From assembly GCA_963681505.1 (NCBI GenBank), contig OY811986.1:774140-838139 (forward strand): DNA of 64,000 nt, read 5' to 3'. Position numbers and translations under genes: made by a program. The stretch comes from Eunapius fragilis (Eukaryota > Porifera > Demospongiae > Spongillida > Spongillidae). The notes below the pieces were generated by a model that was not told where the DNA came from, made no database searches, and worked only from the letters and a program-made list of their open reading frames with translations. Shown here one piece after another: positions 36,025-47,521 of this stretch (its first letter is position 1; the number at the start of each line of letters is the position of its first letter).

Positions 36025-39000
36025 TCAGGTTAAGTGGTTCTTTGCCACTTGAATCACCACGGCAACAAGAACAATGGGCGGGGCAGCTGCACAAGCCTTC
36101 CAGAGCAGGTCGTGTGATGTGCTGCCAACAAACCAGGAGGAGTACAGACCTAGCACCATGGCAACCACAGCAGATGCATAGGTGACTATCCCAGAGAAGG
36201 CGTGAAGACGTTTCACCGTGACAGGCCTGAGTTTGAAGGGAAGGATGTCAGGGAACAGCTGCAGGAGACCTCCCGAGGCCTCAATGGCCACCAGACCACA
36301 CACCAGTAGGCCGGTCTGACCGTGCCAGGTGCTATAGTGGGGTTTCCCCCCCTGGTACTTCACCACGGTGATGACCACAAGGGCCGTGAATATGCACACC
36401 ATGGCTGACGTGTGGAGCACCCAATGCCAGGATACCTTGCTGGACCTTGGGTTGGTGTAGATGGGGGTGGACCAGCGGGAGAAGATGAGGATAGCCTCGG
36501 GCATCAGGAGCATGAACTTAAGACGAGGGGGGGGGGGGGGGTGGGTGGGAGGGAAGAGGAGATGTCAGCACCGATCACATCAGAGGTATCTAAGTACACA
36601 CAGGGGGGCAATGGGTTAAGGACCAAGGCATGGCTACTGTTACCACACGAGAGCTTGTACAGTTCTTGCCCATAACCCACCCCTCCCACCATCACTTCCT
36701 TCCCCCCATTTTCCGATCCTCCTCCCCACCCCCACTGCATTAAGCCGAAGAGAGCCTTACCCCAAGTGACATGAGGGTTGGGTGCCACGAAAACAAAGCT
36801 GCAGGAAGGGGTAGAGGAGAACATAAACACACATTTCAACAATGGTACTACAGTGATAATAATGGTATTCACAGCTTATGCCATGGGAATAAAATGTCTC
36901 CATTTTGACAGTGTTAATGCACCACTGACTTAGGGCAAGGAGGGCGGTGATAACATTAACATGGCTCAGGACCCTCGACAACCACAGTACTTGAAATATT
37001 CAGACGAGTGCATTCAAATGCAATGGTCCACATGCACTCCATAATGGTCCACATGCACTCCATAATGGCCCACATGCAACCCATATAGTGGGTCCCCATG
37101 CACCCCGTAATGGTCCACATGCACCCCGTAATGGCCCACATGCACCCCATAATGGTCCACATGCACCCCGTAATGGCCCACATGCACCCCATAATGGCCC
37201 ACATGCACCCCATAATGGTCCACATGCATCCCATAATGGTCCACATGCACCCCATAATGGCCCACATGCACCCATAATGGTCCACATGCACCCCATATAG
37301 TGGGTCCACATGCACCCCGTAATGGCCCACATGCACCCCATAATGGTCCACATGCATCCCATAATGGTCCGCATGCACCCCATAATGGCCCACATGCATC
37401 CCATAATGGCCCACATGCACCCCATAATGGTCCACATGCACCCCATAATGGTCCACATGCACCCCATAATGGTCCACATGCAACCCATATAGTGGGTCCA
37501 CATGCACCCCATAATGGTCCACATGCACCCCATAATGGCCCACATGCACCCCATAATGGCCCACATGCACCCCCCATAATGGTCCACATGCACCCCATAA
37601 TGGCCCACATGCACCCCATAATGGTCCACATGCACCCCGTAATGGTCCACATGCACCCCATAATGGCCCACATGCACCCCATAATGGTCCACATGCACCC
37701 CATAATGGTCCACATGCACCCCATAATGGCCCACATGCACCCCATAATGGTCCACATGCACCCATAATGGTCCACATGCACCCCATATAGTGGGTCCACA
37801 TGCACCCCGTAATGGCCCACATGCACCCCATAATGGTCCACATGCATCCCATAATGGTCCGCATGCACCCCATAATGGCCCACATGCACCCATAATGGCC
37901 CACATGCACCCCATAATGGCCCACATGCACCCCATAATGGCCCACATGCACCCCATAATGGCCCACATGCACCCCATAATGGCCCACATGCACCCCATAA
38001 TGGCCCACATGCACCCCATAATGGTCCACATGCATCCCATAATGGTCCACATGCACCCCATAATGGCCCACATGCACCCATAATGGTCCACATGCACCCC
38101 ATATAGTGGGTCCACATGCACCCCGTAATGGCCCACATGCACCCCATAATGGTCCACATGCATCCCATAATGGTCCGCATGCACCCCATAATGGCCCACA
38201 TGCATCCCATAATGGCCCACATGCACCCCATAATGGTCCACATGCACCCCATAATGGTCCACATGCACCCCATAATGGTCCACATGCAACCCATATAGTG
38301 GGTCCACATGCACCCCATAATGGTCCACATGCACCCCATAATGGCCCACATGCACCCCATAATGGCCCACATGCACCCCATAATGGCCCACATGCACCCC
38401 ATAATGGTCCACATGCACCCCATATAGTGGGTCCACATGCACCCCATAATGGCCCACATGCACCCCATAATGGCCCACATGCACCCCATAATGGCCCACA
38501 TGCACCCCATAATGGCCCACATGCACCCCATAATGGCCCACATGCACCCCATAATGGTCCACATGCACCCCGTAATGGTCCACATGCACCCCCCATAATG
38601 GTCCACATGCACCCCATAATGGCCCACATGCACCCCATAATGGCCCACATGCACCCCATAATGGTCCACATGCACCCCGTAATGGTCCACATGCACCCCC
38701 CATAATGGTCCACATGCACCCCATATAGTGGGTCCACATGCACCCCGTAATGGCCCACATGCACCCCATAATGGTCCACATGCACCCCGTAATGGTCCAC
38801 ATGCACCCCCCATAATGGTCCACATGCACCCCATATAGTGGGTCCACATGCACCCCATAATGGCCCACATGCACCCCATAATGGCCCACATGCACCCCAT
38901 ATGATAGGCACACATTTTTATCTTTGGGACAAAGTTATTTACAGCTGGGATTTTTTACCCGTAAAATGTACATGGTGTAGAATGTTATGCTTCTGATAAA

Positions 39001-39607
39001 GCTTTGGTTTGCATGAATTCTTTCTACTTCCCATCGCACAACTATTAAATATTTGTCCTAAAAGTATGGGTCAAATTTATGTTTAACTGTAAGTACAAAA
39101 CATGTCTTTATTCATCAAGACCTAACACATGCGTATTTTAGCACCTTACGGGTTAACCATGAAGAGTTTACCCTATTCAGCTTTCTCAAGTGCTTAGATC
39201 TATATACTTACTTGTATCAAAATATCTATGATAGAGGTGCTTTCTAAGCAGTACAACGTGGAGCATGTGTTTGTACATAGAAGATGCCGCGCGCACTGCA
39301 CTTACCGCTGCTAGGTTTGGCGATCCACACCACAACAGCAGTAAACGCCAAGGCCACAAGATGCGGGATGGCGCCGAAAACCAGGCCGACCTTGCTGCGT
39401 TGCTGGCGTAATGTCACTTGCTCTAAACACCAAAAATGTGTTATACATACTGCACTGATGCACCATTATAAATAGTACTCGGACTTGTACGTACAGTTGT
39501 AGCAAATTAATAAATAGCGTACCCATATGTGTCTCTACAGCAGACTCAAATAATTCCCCTACTTGTTCCACACCAGTCTTGAAGTCCTTTCTGATCCTCT
39601 TAGACAT
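36025..39607 (-). CDS. CYB561D2: CYB561D2-like cytochrome b561 transmembrane protein
   Basis: Six-helix, two-haem b561 protein that transfers electrons across ER or vesicle membranes (family knowledge; donor not known from sequence). Exons in coding order: 39607-39523, 39422-39306, 36798-36761, 36516-36025; 243 residues, phases agree. Haem-ligand histidines are visible in LFSWHPTLM, HWVLH, WHGQTGLL and KRLHAFSG, in helices 2-5 as expected. The N-terminus (MSKRIRKDF) is hydrophilic, with helix 1 in AIPHLVALAFTAVVVW. The second intron (36799-39305) is expanded by a 21-bp minisatellite of 1.9 kb. Transcribed divergently from the ATP synthase e gene. CYB561D1 is the alternative. Confidence 0.9.
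37018..38905. repeat. 21-bp minisatellite, about 90 copies, in CYB561D2 intron
   Basis: Units of GGTCCACATGCACCCCATAAT and GGCCCACATGCACCCCATAAT, with marker variants (ATATAGTGGGTCC, CACCCATAATGG, CCCCCCATAATGG) that recur in the same order. Blocks near 37288, 37790 and 38098 are long near-identical copies. Because 21 is divisible by three, all three minus frames stay open for over 600 codons. None is a gene. Confidence 0.96.
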
Positions 39608-39708
39608 GATGTTCTATGCAATATCCGAACAAAAGTTATACAACTCAATTACTAATACTCGTCCACAAACGTGCGTTAATTAGAGCTATATCAGCGCCCT
39701 AAAAAACA
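39608..39708. promoter_or_regulatory. Bidirectional promoter CYB561D2 / ATP synthase e
   Basis: Only 101 bp separate two divergent start codons. The spacer has no TATA box that I can see. Both 5' UTRs must be very short or overlap. The ATP synthase e start context is ACAATGG. Confidence 0.75.
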
Positions 39709-40779
39709 ATGGCAGTTTCGCCGCTCATAAAGGTAAGTTTGCTTTCTAACCTCCCGTTCTTGTAACTTTTGTTATTCTAGTTCTCCAGATATTCAATGCT
39801 AGGTCTGGGCATTTTGTATGGATACAGAAAGAACAGTAAGCACTCCCTCCTTTGTACGACCTAATACGTCAGGGAGCTAAGAAGCTAACCAGCGTAGAAA
39901 TAGCATTCGAGCGGGTACTGTTAAAAAGCGCACCGTTTTAAATGTTATTGTCACTGGACTATCAGCAGTTTGGAAGAGGGGTGGGGACGTCATTGCAGTA
40001 GGTCGCATAATGAATTGCGTAAGTGTACAGCCTTTTGGCCTTCTATAATGTTGAGAGCATTTGGATCACTTTTTTTTTTAAATACAGCTATCATTAGAGT
40101 GTCACTGATACAGCCCTGTACCATATGCACATGGTCCCTGGTTGCCATGTGGTACATGACTGTACAGGGACCATGTGGTACACGTCTGTTACATGGCTGT
40201 ATAGGGACCATGTGGTACATGTCTGTACAGGGACCATATGGTACATGGCTGTACAGGGACCATGTGGTACACATCTGTTACATGGCTGTACAGGGACCAT
40301 GTGGTACACGTCTGTTACATGGCTGTACAGGGACCATGTGGTACATGTCTGTTACATGGCTGTACAGGGACCATGTGGTACATGGCTGTACAGGGACCAT
40401 ATGGTACAGTCTGTTACATGGCTGTACAGGGACCTTGTGGTACATGGCTGTACAGGGACCATATGGTACAGTCTGTTACATGGCTGTACAGGGACCTTGT
40501 GGTACATGGCTGTACAGGGACCGTATGGTACACGTCTGTTATATGGCTGTACTGGGACCATGTGGTGGTATGGATGTACGAGTACTATGTCTAAGGATAC
40601 TACTGTGGTGGTGCATATCCAAGGGGACCATGTACAGGACACCTTCAGGACAGTATCTCAAGGGTGTATTGTTGGACCAATTGTTCAATACAAATTTCTG
40701 TATTATATTTGCTGCAGATAAACTGAAGGCTGAGGAATCTGCCAGAAAAATCCGGGACACGATAGCAAAGGGACATTAG
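39709..40779 (+). CDS. ATP5ME: Mitochondrial ATP synthase subunit e
   Basis: Small inner-membrane subunit of F1Fo-ATP synthase that supports dimer formation and crista shape (family knowledge). Exons 39709-39732, 39781-39835 and 40718-40779; 141 nt including stop, phases agree. The start MAVSPLIKFSRYSMLG closely follows the family pattern VSPLIKLGRYSALFLG. The single membrane helix is LGLGILYGY and contains the GxxxG-like spacing. The tail KLKAEESARKIRDTIAKGH is basic/acidic. At 46 residues it is clearly shorter than the roughly 70 usual in animals, with the tail cut. A further exon hidden in the repeat-rich second intron cannot be excluded. Confidence 0.85.
40130..40580. repeat. Composite ACATGGCTGTACAGGGACCA minisatellite
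   Basis: About 17 units of 25-42 bp, with or without a CGTCTGTTACATGGCTG insert, fill the second intron (39836-40717) of the ATP synthase e gene. Open frames on both strands are artefacts. Confidence 0.93.
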
Positions 40780-40908
40780 TTTGCTGCTGTTGTATAGGGA
40801 CCTAGAGCTTGGCACAGCCCGTTAGATTGCAGAGTGATATGGTGTACCACATTTGTAGAAGACAGTGCGTGTTGAGTATCACTTCATCCTTGGTGGATAT
40901 TCATAGCA

Positions 40909-40987
<79 letters not shown>

Positions 40988-41770
40988 TCTCCCGGGAGGT
41001 TAAATTACATTAAGATGACCTATATGTTAAGATTACCTCCCCTCCCTGGTACCCTCTCCAGTGGTAGATCGCAGTAGGCGCACATGGTCCCCTTGGACTT
41101 GATTTAATTTTTTAAAAATGACATCATCATCATCATCACACAATATCTAGTTACATCCCAGAAGCTAAAAGATTTTCTAGACTCCACTCCCCCCACCTCT
41201 TATTGTATGACCACACCTCCCCAAATACGTTACCCCCTTGTCGAAATCCTGGATCCACCACTGCTTCTCCCATACATCTATCGCATGATACACCACTTTG
41301 CTATACCACACGTTTTACAAGACTCAAGTGGAAGACAGAACTAGTGGGCTAGGGCTGCTGTGCAAATGATGCACTTATACCCCCTTGTTGACTAGCTGCC
41401 TGAAGGATATACCTATATTCCAACCACCATGTGCAAATGATGCACTTATACCCCCTTGTTGACTAGCTGCCTGAAGGATATACCTATATTCCAACCACCA
41501 TGTGCAAATGATGCACTTATACCCCCTTGTTGACTAGCTGCCTGAAGGATATACCTATATTCCAACCACCATGTGCAACTGTTTGGGCAGCTTGAGACGT
41601 CAACACGTGGGTCACACGCCTCCCACGTGACACGAGACGAGCTAGCGCCCATAAGATACTTTAGAGATCAATGCAGTCTGTGGATACATTACCGCTCTTG
41701 AGTATTCAGTTAATTGTACCTTTGAGTGCACTAATATGTGCACTGCGAACTTAGCGATCAAGGTCGTTCG
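40780..41770. other. Intergenic region between ATP synthase e and RING-H2 genes
   Basis: Contains a pure (GT)n run at 40912-40985 and three copies of a 71-bp unit (below). No gene is recognised. Confidence 0.8.
41360..41575. repeat. Three exact-looking 71-bp tandem copies
   Basis: Copies start at 41360, 41431 and 41502 and contain TGCAAATGATGCACTTATAC and CTGCCTGAAGGATATACC. TGCAAATGATGCA contains an octamer-like motif ATGCAAAT on one strand. They sit about 200-400 bp upstream of the RING-H2 start codon. Confidence 0.9.
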
Positions 41771-42741
41771 ATGAATGGAGGATACGACGCAAGGAGTGGT
41801 GATTATCATGTCTACCGCCGGTTTTGTGTGCTTCTTACTGCTCTTGTTCTCCTGTGCTATGCGCTGCGCTCAGCAAGCTTGGTGCGTCATATTCTGAACT
41901 AAAGTTAAAGCCGGTGTTGTACTGTGACGTGGCCTGAATGTATTGCATGGTTCGATCGCGCGCGTCATGCGCACCTTGCAAGCTTTCGCGCGGCTGATAT
42001 TTACAACCTTTACCTCTGTGCTCCGTTTACTTTATCTCTGTGCTCCGTTTTCGTGTCCCCCGAACAGCGCGCGTGCTTTTGTCTGTCATAAAACTAACGA
42101 CGGCGCGTGTGCATATATATCAGCTAGCTACATGTGATTGTGAGTGTGTTCGCCAGCAGTCCGGACTACTGCGCTGAACGGCGAGCAAGAAGAGTAAATC
42201 GAGCGGCTCTCAGCGTCTGCAGGAGTGTGAGCTAATAGCCTAGGGCATGTTCACCTGCCTGCATCTTAATGTGAGATTCTGCCGTTAGGTAAACTTCGGG
42301 GTATCTGGAGGAACCTTTGTTTTAAATGAGGTCAGATGGGAATAATATATCGCTACTGTTTTTAACGTTATGGGTTTCTAGTCTTGTCCAATCTGCATAG
42401 AGGATTTTGTGTCTAGTGAGAAGATTTTGGTGTGTCCCTGTAACCATGGTTACCACAAACAGTGAGTTGTCCACGTGTAATGATGGCCCACCCTCGGGGG
42501 GGGGGGGGGGGGGGGGGGAGGGGGGAGAAGAAGAAAAGACATGTGCATTCAGAATTGGAGTTAAATGGGCTAATGTGTAAGTAAATTGTGTGAGTGAACT
42601 CCTACCTCCCCATCAAATTATTATAGGTGCTTGCTGCATTGGTTGGACTCCCATGTGGAGTGTCCCATATGCAAATCTGTGGTTGTCAGCAATACAGAGG
42701 CTCCCAGCCATGAACATGAGACCACTTCACTACTTGTGTAG
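41771..42741 (+). CDS. Small membrane RING-H2 E3 ligase-like protein
   Basis: Predicted ubiquitin ligase of 115 residues, one transmembrane helix then a C-terminal RING. Exons 41771-41881, 42289-42330, 42382-42461 and 42627-42741; phases agree and the stop is TAG. The RING is clear: CPICIEDF, CPCNHGYHKQC, then HWLDSHVECPIC, giving the C3H2C3 pattern. The N-terminal exon MNGGYDARSGDYHVYRR precedes a helix in FCVLLTALVLLCYAL. The chain ends in SLLV. Architecture resembles RNF24/RNF122 but the middle part is much shorter. The start is uncertain: ATG 41771 fits the phase. An overlapping frame from 41775 also encodes a helix but would not splice in frame to the RING exon. The 42-nt exon 2 is the weakest part. 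Confidence 0.75.
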
Positions 42742-44301
42742 CTGGGTTAGATTTATGTGCACACATGTGTTCTCAGTTTTTTTGGTCTGTCACATGCTTC
42801 TATATATTTGAGTGCTGTATCATTTTTAAAAGTTCAACACTGGACTACCAGATCCTCTATTTATTCACATATCACACTTATTATGCATGCGGTTGCATGT
42901 ACAGTAAATGACAGAATTTCATTCTGACAATAGCACTGTATAATTAACCAATTTCGTTCTGACAACAGTACTGTAAAATTAACCAATTTCGTTCTGACAA
43001 CAGTACGGTATAATTAACCAATTTCGTTCTGACAACAGTACTGTATAATTAACCAATTTCGTTCTGACAACAGTACCATAGAATTATAATGTAGCAACAA
43101 AGGGGATGTATGATTAATATTTTATGTTTGGGCTCATTACAGGGAATGCAATAGCCCCTTGAGAGCATGTGTACTTGTCAAGCAGTATTAGTGATGGGAC
43201 AGTTAAAAAAAGTTTTTTGCATGTTAATCAGTTCTGTATCAAGTTGATAATGTTGGCTGTCCATCCTACTCATTAGATAATAGCTCTTAACTAATTCATT
43301 TTATTCAGTTAAATAATTAAACCAGCTATAGTGTGTCAAGTTAAATAAATTTATTGTTAACTTATAGACCACTTTAACATCTACTGCGGTTCTTAAATCC
43401 ACAGTCCTTCCTTTCTTGGCTTGCGATGTAGCCCCTGTATTGGGGCAGAGGCCATATGTGGGGGTGTTGAGCTGAGATTACGGAGGAGATAGTGCTAAGA
43501 TTACAGAGAAGATATTGCTGAGATTACAGAGGAGATAGTGCTGAGATTATAGAGAAGATAGTGCTGAGATAACAGAATAGTGCTGAGATTACAGAGGAGA
43601 TAGTGCTGAGATTACAGAGGAGATAGTGCTGAGATCACATAGGAGTGATGTTTTAATAAGCTAATGCATCTTAGACAGTGGGAGGAGGAGGAGGTTGGTG
43701 CTTTACTCCCACTGGTGAGGATATTCCTACCCCACAGACCCTCTTTGATTGTAGGTTACAAATGATCCCATCAGTGCTGGCCATGTCAAAATTTACATTG
43801 TCTCTGACAGGCAGGTTTACTTAGAACTGCATTTAGTGACACCTAATTGCTCCTCCCCTCTTTGTGATTCAGAGGTCACTTGTAAGATGGCAGTTTAACG
43901 AGACACCCAGATTTGGCTAATCTAGCTTGCCCACAGCTACACATCTTTACACCAATGCTGTATTCATGCGCTTGGACTTACAGCTTGAAATAATGCATGC
44001 AAGTAATATTTGAACACACCCACAACACATAAGTTGCGGGGTTAACCATATTGCATATTGATGGCCATGATAAAGTATAAGTATCTTTTAATCTTCTGTT
44101 CCCTACCACATGTACATGGAACTTGTTGTTTCCATGTTCTGATTGGTGGGGGGGGGGGGGAGGGGAAACTAAAATAAAATAAAATAATGGATGCTCATAT
44201 CAGTTTGGAGTAAGAGACGGGAGTGCATGAATGTTTCATCTACACATGCGCACGCAGCACTAAAATATGGTCAGTATTTACCACAGACCAAAATAACAGT
44301 A

Positions 44302-44455
44302 CAGTACCGGCTCGATCATAGCTCGATCATAGAGAAAAGCGTATACATTGGTAACTAAAGGAACCATCAGTGTTCATAGCAACCGCTATGAAAATTAATA
44401 GTTGGCTTAGTCCCAATGTATACGCTTTATTTTCTCTATGACCGAGCCGGTACTG
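44302..44455. mobile_element. 154-bp TA-flanked MITE upstream of NUP107
   Basis: Terminal inverted repeats CAGTACCGGCTCG and CGAGCCGGTACTG are perfect over 13 bp. The pairing resumes inside as AGCGTATACATTGG and CCAATGTATACGCT. TA flanks both ends (44300-44301 and 44456-44457). TA duplication and this size suggest a Tc1/mariner-type non-autonomous element. It ends about 180 bp before the NUP107 start codon. Confidence 0.75.
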
Positions 44456-44467
44456 TATATATAATCG

Positions 44468-44526
44468 GTCCCCAGACCCACGTGCACATTACATCGCCGC
44501 TACTGTAGTATGTGGGTCTGGGGACG
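44468..44526. repeat. Short perfect hairpin near NUP107 start
   Basis: Arms GTCCCCAGACCCA and TGGGTCTGGGGAC (13 bp, perfect) enclose about 32 bp. It lies between the MITE and the NUP107 start, in the likely promoter or 5' UTR. Confidence 0.7.
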
Positions 44527-44636
44527 ACACTATTTCGGACATGTGTTGTTTAATACTATAATCATCGATACAGACTAGTATTATAGGTCCAGTCGTAGTA
44601 TAAATCGAGAGTGCTACTGTTCTCCGTTCAATACAA

Positions 44637-46281
44637 ATGTCACGTGGTGGTTCAGACAGAGCGGGAACAGGTTCAAGTCTCTGGGACGTAAGTGGGCGCC
44701 AACTGCCAGCTCGAGGTGGTGCGATCCAATTAGGAGCTATACTGTGTTTCTTCTTTTAGCAGGACACCGAAGACTCTTTTCGCAATGTTTCGCTTCTTAA
44801 AAAGAGCTCGTTGCAAAGGTTAGTCTGTATACACGACTAGCTCTGGTATATGTTATTGAACCGGCGAGGTGTGGGGAGTTTTAGGTCCAACGAGGAAGTT
44901 TTTTCAAACGGTAACATTCCATCGTCACAATTAGGCCGGTCGTAAAGTGACCAGGCACAGTCTTGAATAAAAAAAAAAAAAAGAATTCTCTCTTGTACAA
45001 TTTTTATTTAAGTGTGTTATCGTTACTACAACTTACCTCTTGCTTGCCTTGTAAACTTATTCCATGGGTAGGACCCTTCCTGCTAGTTTTTATCGAGGGG
45101 GAGCAGCCATTTTTTGCTAGTTTTGTTATTCGTAAAGACCAACCCTTCCTACTTAGTTCGTACTAGTTTGTCAATGATCGTTGCATGATGCAGGATAACT
45201 GGCCTGGGGCCTGGTCTGCTGAGGCCAGAGCTAAGTCCTGCAGTGGTGAGGAGTGGGAAGGGATCACACATGCTGAGACGAAGAAGTGAAGCTGCTGAAA
45301 GAATTCAAAGCTGTATGTACTCTCTACTGCATGACATCATTGTCATGTTTCTTTTCCTACCCTTCCTGGGCCTTCTCTTTCATTTCATGTCTTATAATTT
45401 AACCTCTTCTGTCTGTCCCTCCTCTATTTGCACCTGTCCTCACTATCCTCCTCGTCCACCCACATCCACCCTCCTCCCCATCACCTCCACCACCTTCCAT
45501 CCTCCTCCCCATTACCTCCACCTTCCACTCTCCTCCCCATCACCTCCACCTTCCACCCTCATCACCTCCACCTTCCATCCTCCTCCCCATCACCTCCACC
45601 TTCCACCCTCCTTCCCACCACCTCCACCCTTCTCTCATCTGCCTCCATCCTCCTCCCCATCACATCCACTCTCTCATCCTCTTCCCCATCCCTCCACTCC
45701 TTTGTCAAAGCTCTTGCGGCTCTGGATGAGGTGGTCTCTACCCCTCAGAAGACTGCAGGATCCTTGTTAAAGGTAAAGTACTGGCACACAGGGGGGGCTA
45801 ATGTCAGCCAGGCCATCATGCACACAGCTAATATCACCTGGTCATCAGGCAAAGTCTGGCAAAGTCTGATCAAATTAACCACTTGTCGGTTTTGTTATAG
45901 CATTCATGTGTGTTCTTTTTTAGGAACCAGTTCTTGAAGCTGGCCTAGCATTTGCAAGCCCCGCCCAGCTCACACCTCTCAGCACCACAGCGAGAGAACT
46001 GTATGACGTGGACACGCCTCAGGTATTGCAATATCCTCTACCCCTCCCCCCCCAAAAAATAAAGACAACATAAAAAGAAGAAAAACAAAAAACAAAAAAA
46101 AAAAAGAATGCCGTAACCAGGATTCGAACCTGGGTTATTGCGGCCACAACGCAATGTCCTAACCACTAGACGATCACGGCTTTTGACGAGTAGGGGCTTC
46201 TATAATAGTTCTTTTATCCCTGAATAGGCATCGGAGACTTTCTACCATGATCGGACCACGGTAAGTGGTTTTATATAATTA

Positions 46282-46366
<85 letters not shown>

Positions 46367-47470
46367 TTCAAATCCAACGACTGATGTGTGCACTTCCACC
46401 CTTTTAATAAGTCTCCACATGGAGACATAAGTAGATTAGGACATGTCACACTTTTTGAAGAGACCCAACATGATATCACAATGGAGGAACCAGCCATTAA
46501 AAGTATGAGTGGGGAGGGGGGGGGGGGGCGATGGTGAGTTTATTATTTACGTACATTTATTTTGCAGCTGGGAAGGAGCTCCTTCAGTCCTTTCATCAGG
46601 CGCTCAAAAAACATCCTGATCATTCAGACATTTTAGAACTAGTTTCAGCATTTGAGGAGGTGGGTGTGTGGCATGGGTTTGGGCAGTTGCTGATATACAC
46701 AAAGCTGCTTTAGATTGTGTACATGCTGATACACCACCTGGTCATGGTACCACCTGGTCGTGGTATCACCTGGTCATGGTACCACCTGGTCGTGGTATCA
46801 CCTGGTCATGGTATCACCTGGTCGTAGTACCACCTGGTCGTGGTACCACCTGGTCTTGGTACCACCTGGTCTTGGTACCACCTGGTCGTGGTACCACCTG
46901 GTCGTGGTACCACCTGGCCATGGTACCACCTGGTCGTGGTAACACCTGGTCATGGTACCACCTGGTCATGGTACCACCTGGTCTTGGTACCACCTGGTCG
47001 TGGTACCACCTGGTCTTGGTACCACCTGGTCATGGTACCACCTGGTCGTGGTACCACCTGGTCTTGGTACCACCTGGTCGTGGTACCACCTGGTCACAGG
47101 TCATGGTATCACCTGGTCATGCATGATGCATACATACACGTTTGCATAAACTTTCCTGAGCATGCCTATGTTCATTACTAACTCCATCCATCCCCACCAA
47201 AACACACCTTCAGGCATGCCAGGAAGAGATGGATAAGTTGAAAGGACTGCAGGCCTATAGCAGGTAGAGTGTCTCATGATAGGTGTGTGCATGTGTGCAG
47301 GCCTATAGCAGGTAGAGTGTCCCATGATAGGTGTGTGCATGTGTGGAGACCTATAGCAGGTAGAGTGTCCCATGGTAGGTGTGTGCATGTGTGCAGGCCT
47401 ATAGCAGGTAGAGTGTCTCATGATAGGTGTGTGCATGTGTGCAGGCCTATGGCAGGTAGAGTGTCCCATG

Positions 47471-47521
<51 letters not shown>

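Larger units (their letters stand above)
42742..44636. other. Intergenic region upstream of NUP107
   Basis: No gene is recognised. It holds four to five copies of a 36-bp AACCAATTTCGTTCTGACAA unit (42925-43080), about eight copies of a 23-bp GCTGAGATTACAGAGGAGAT unit (43465-43640), poly-G runs near 42497 and 44148, a TA-flanked MITE (44302-44455) and a short perfect hairpin (44468-44525). The NUP107 promoter must lie at the right end. Confidence 0.75.

Noticed and set aside
36956-38915. Three 630-650-codon minus-strand frames
   Set aside because: They are translations of a 21-bp tandem repeat without splice or family support, and they lie in an intron of CYB561D2.
41775-41881. Alternative start at 41775 (MEDTTQGVVIIMSTAGF)
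   Set aside because: It encodes a plausible helix, but the exon would end in phase 2 and not join the RING exons in frame. Kept as an ambiguity rather than the main call.
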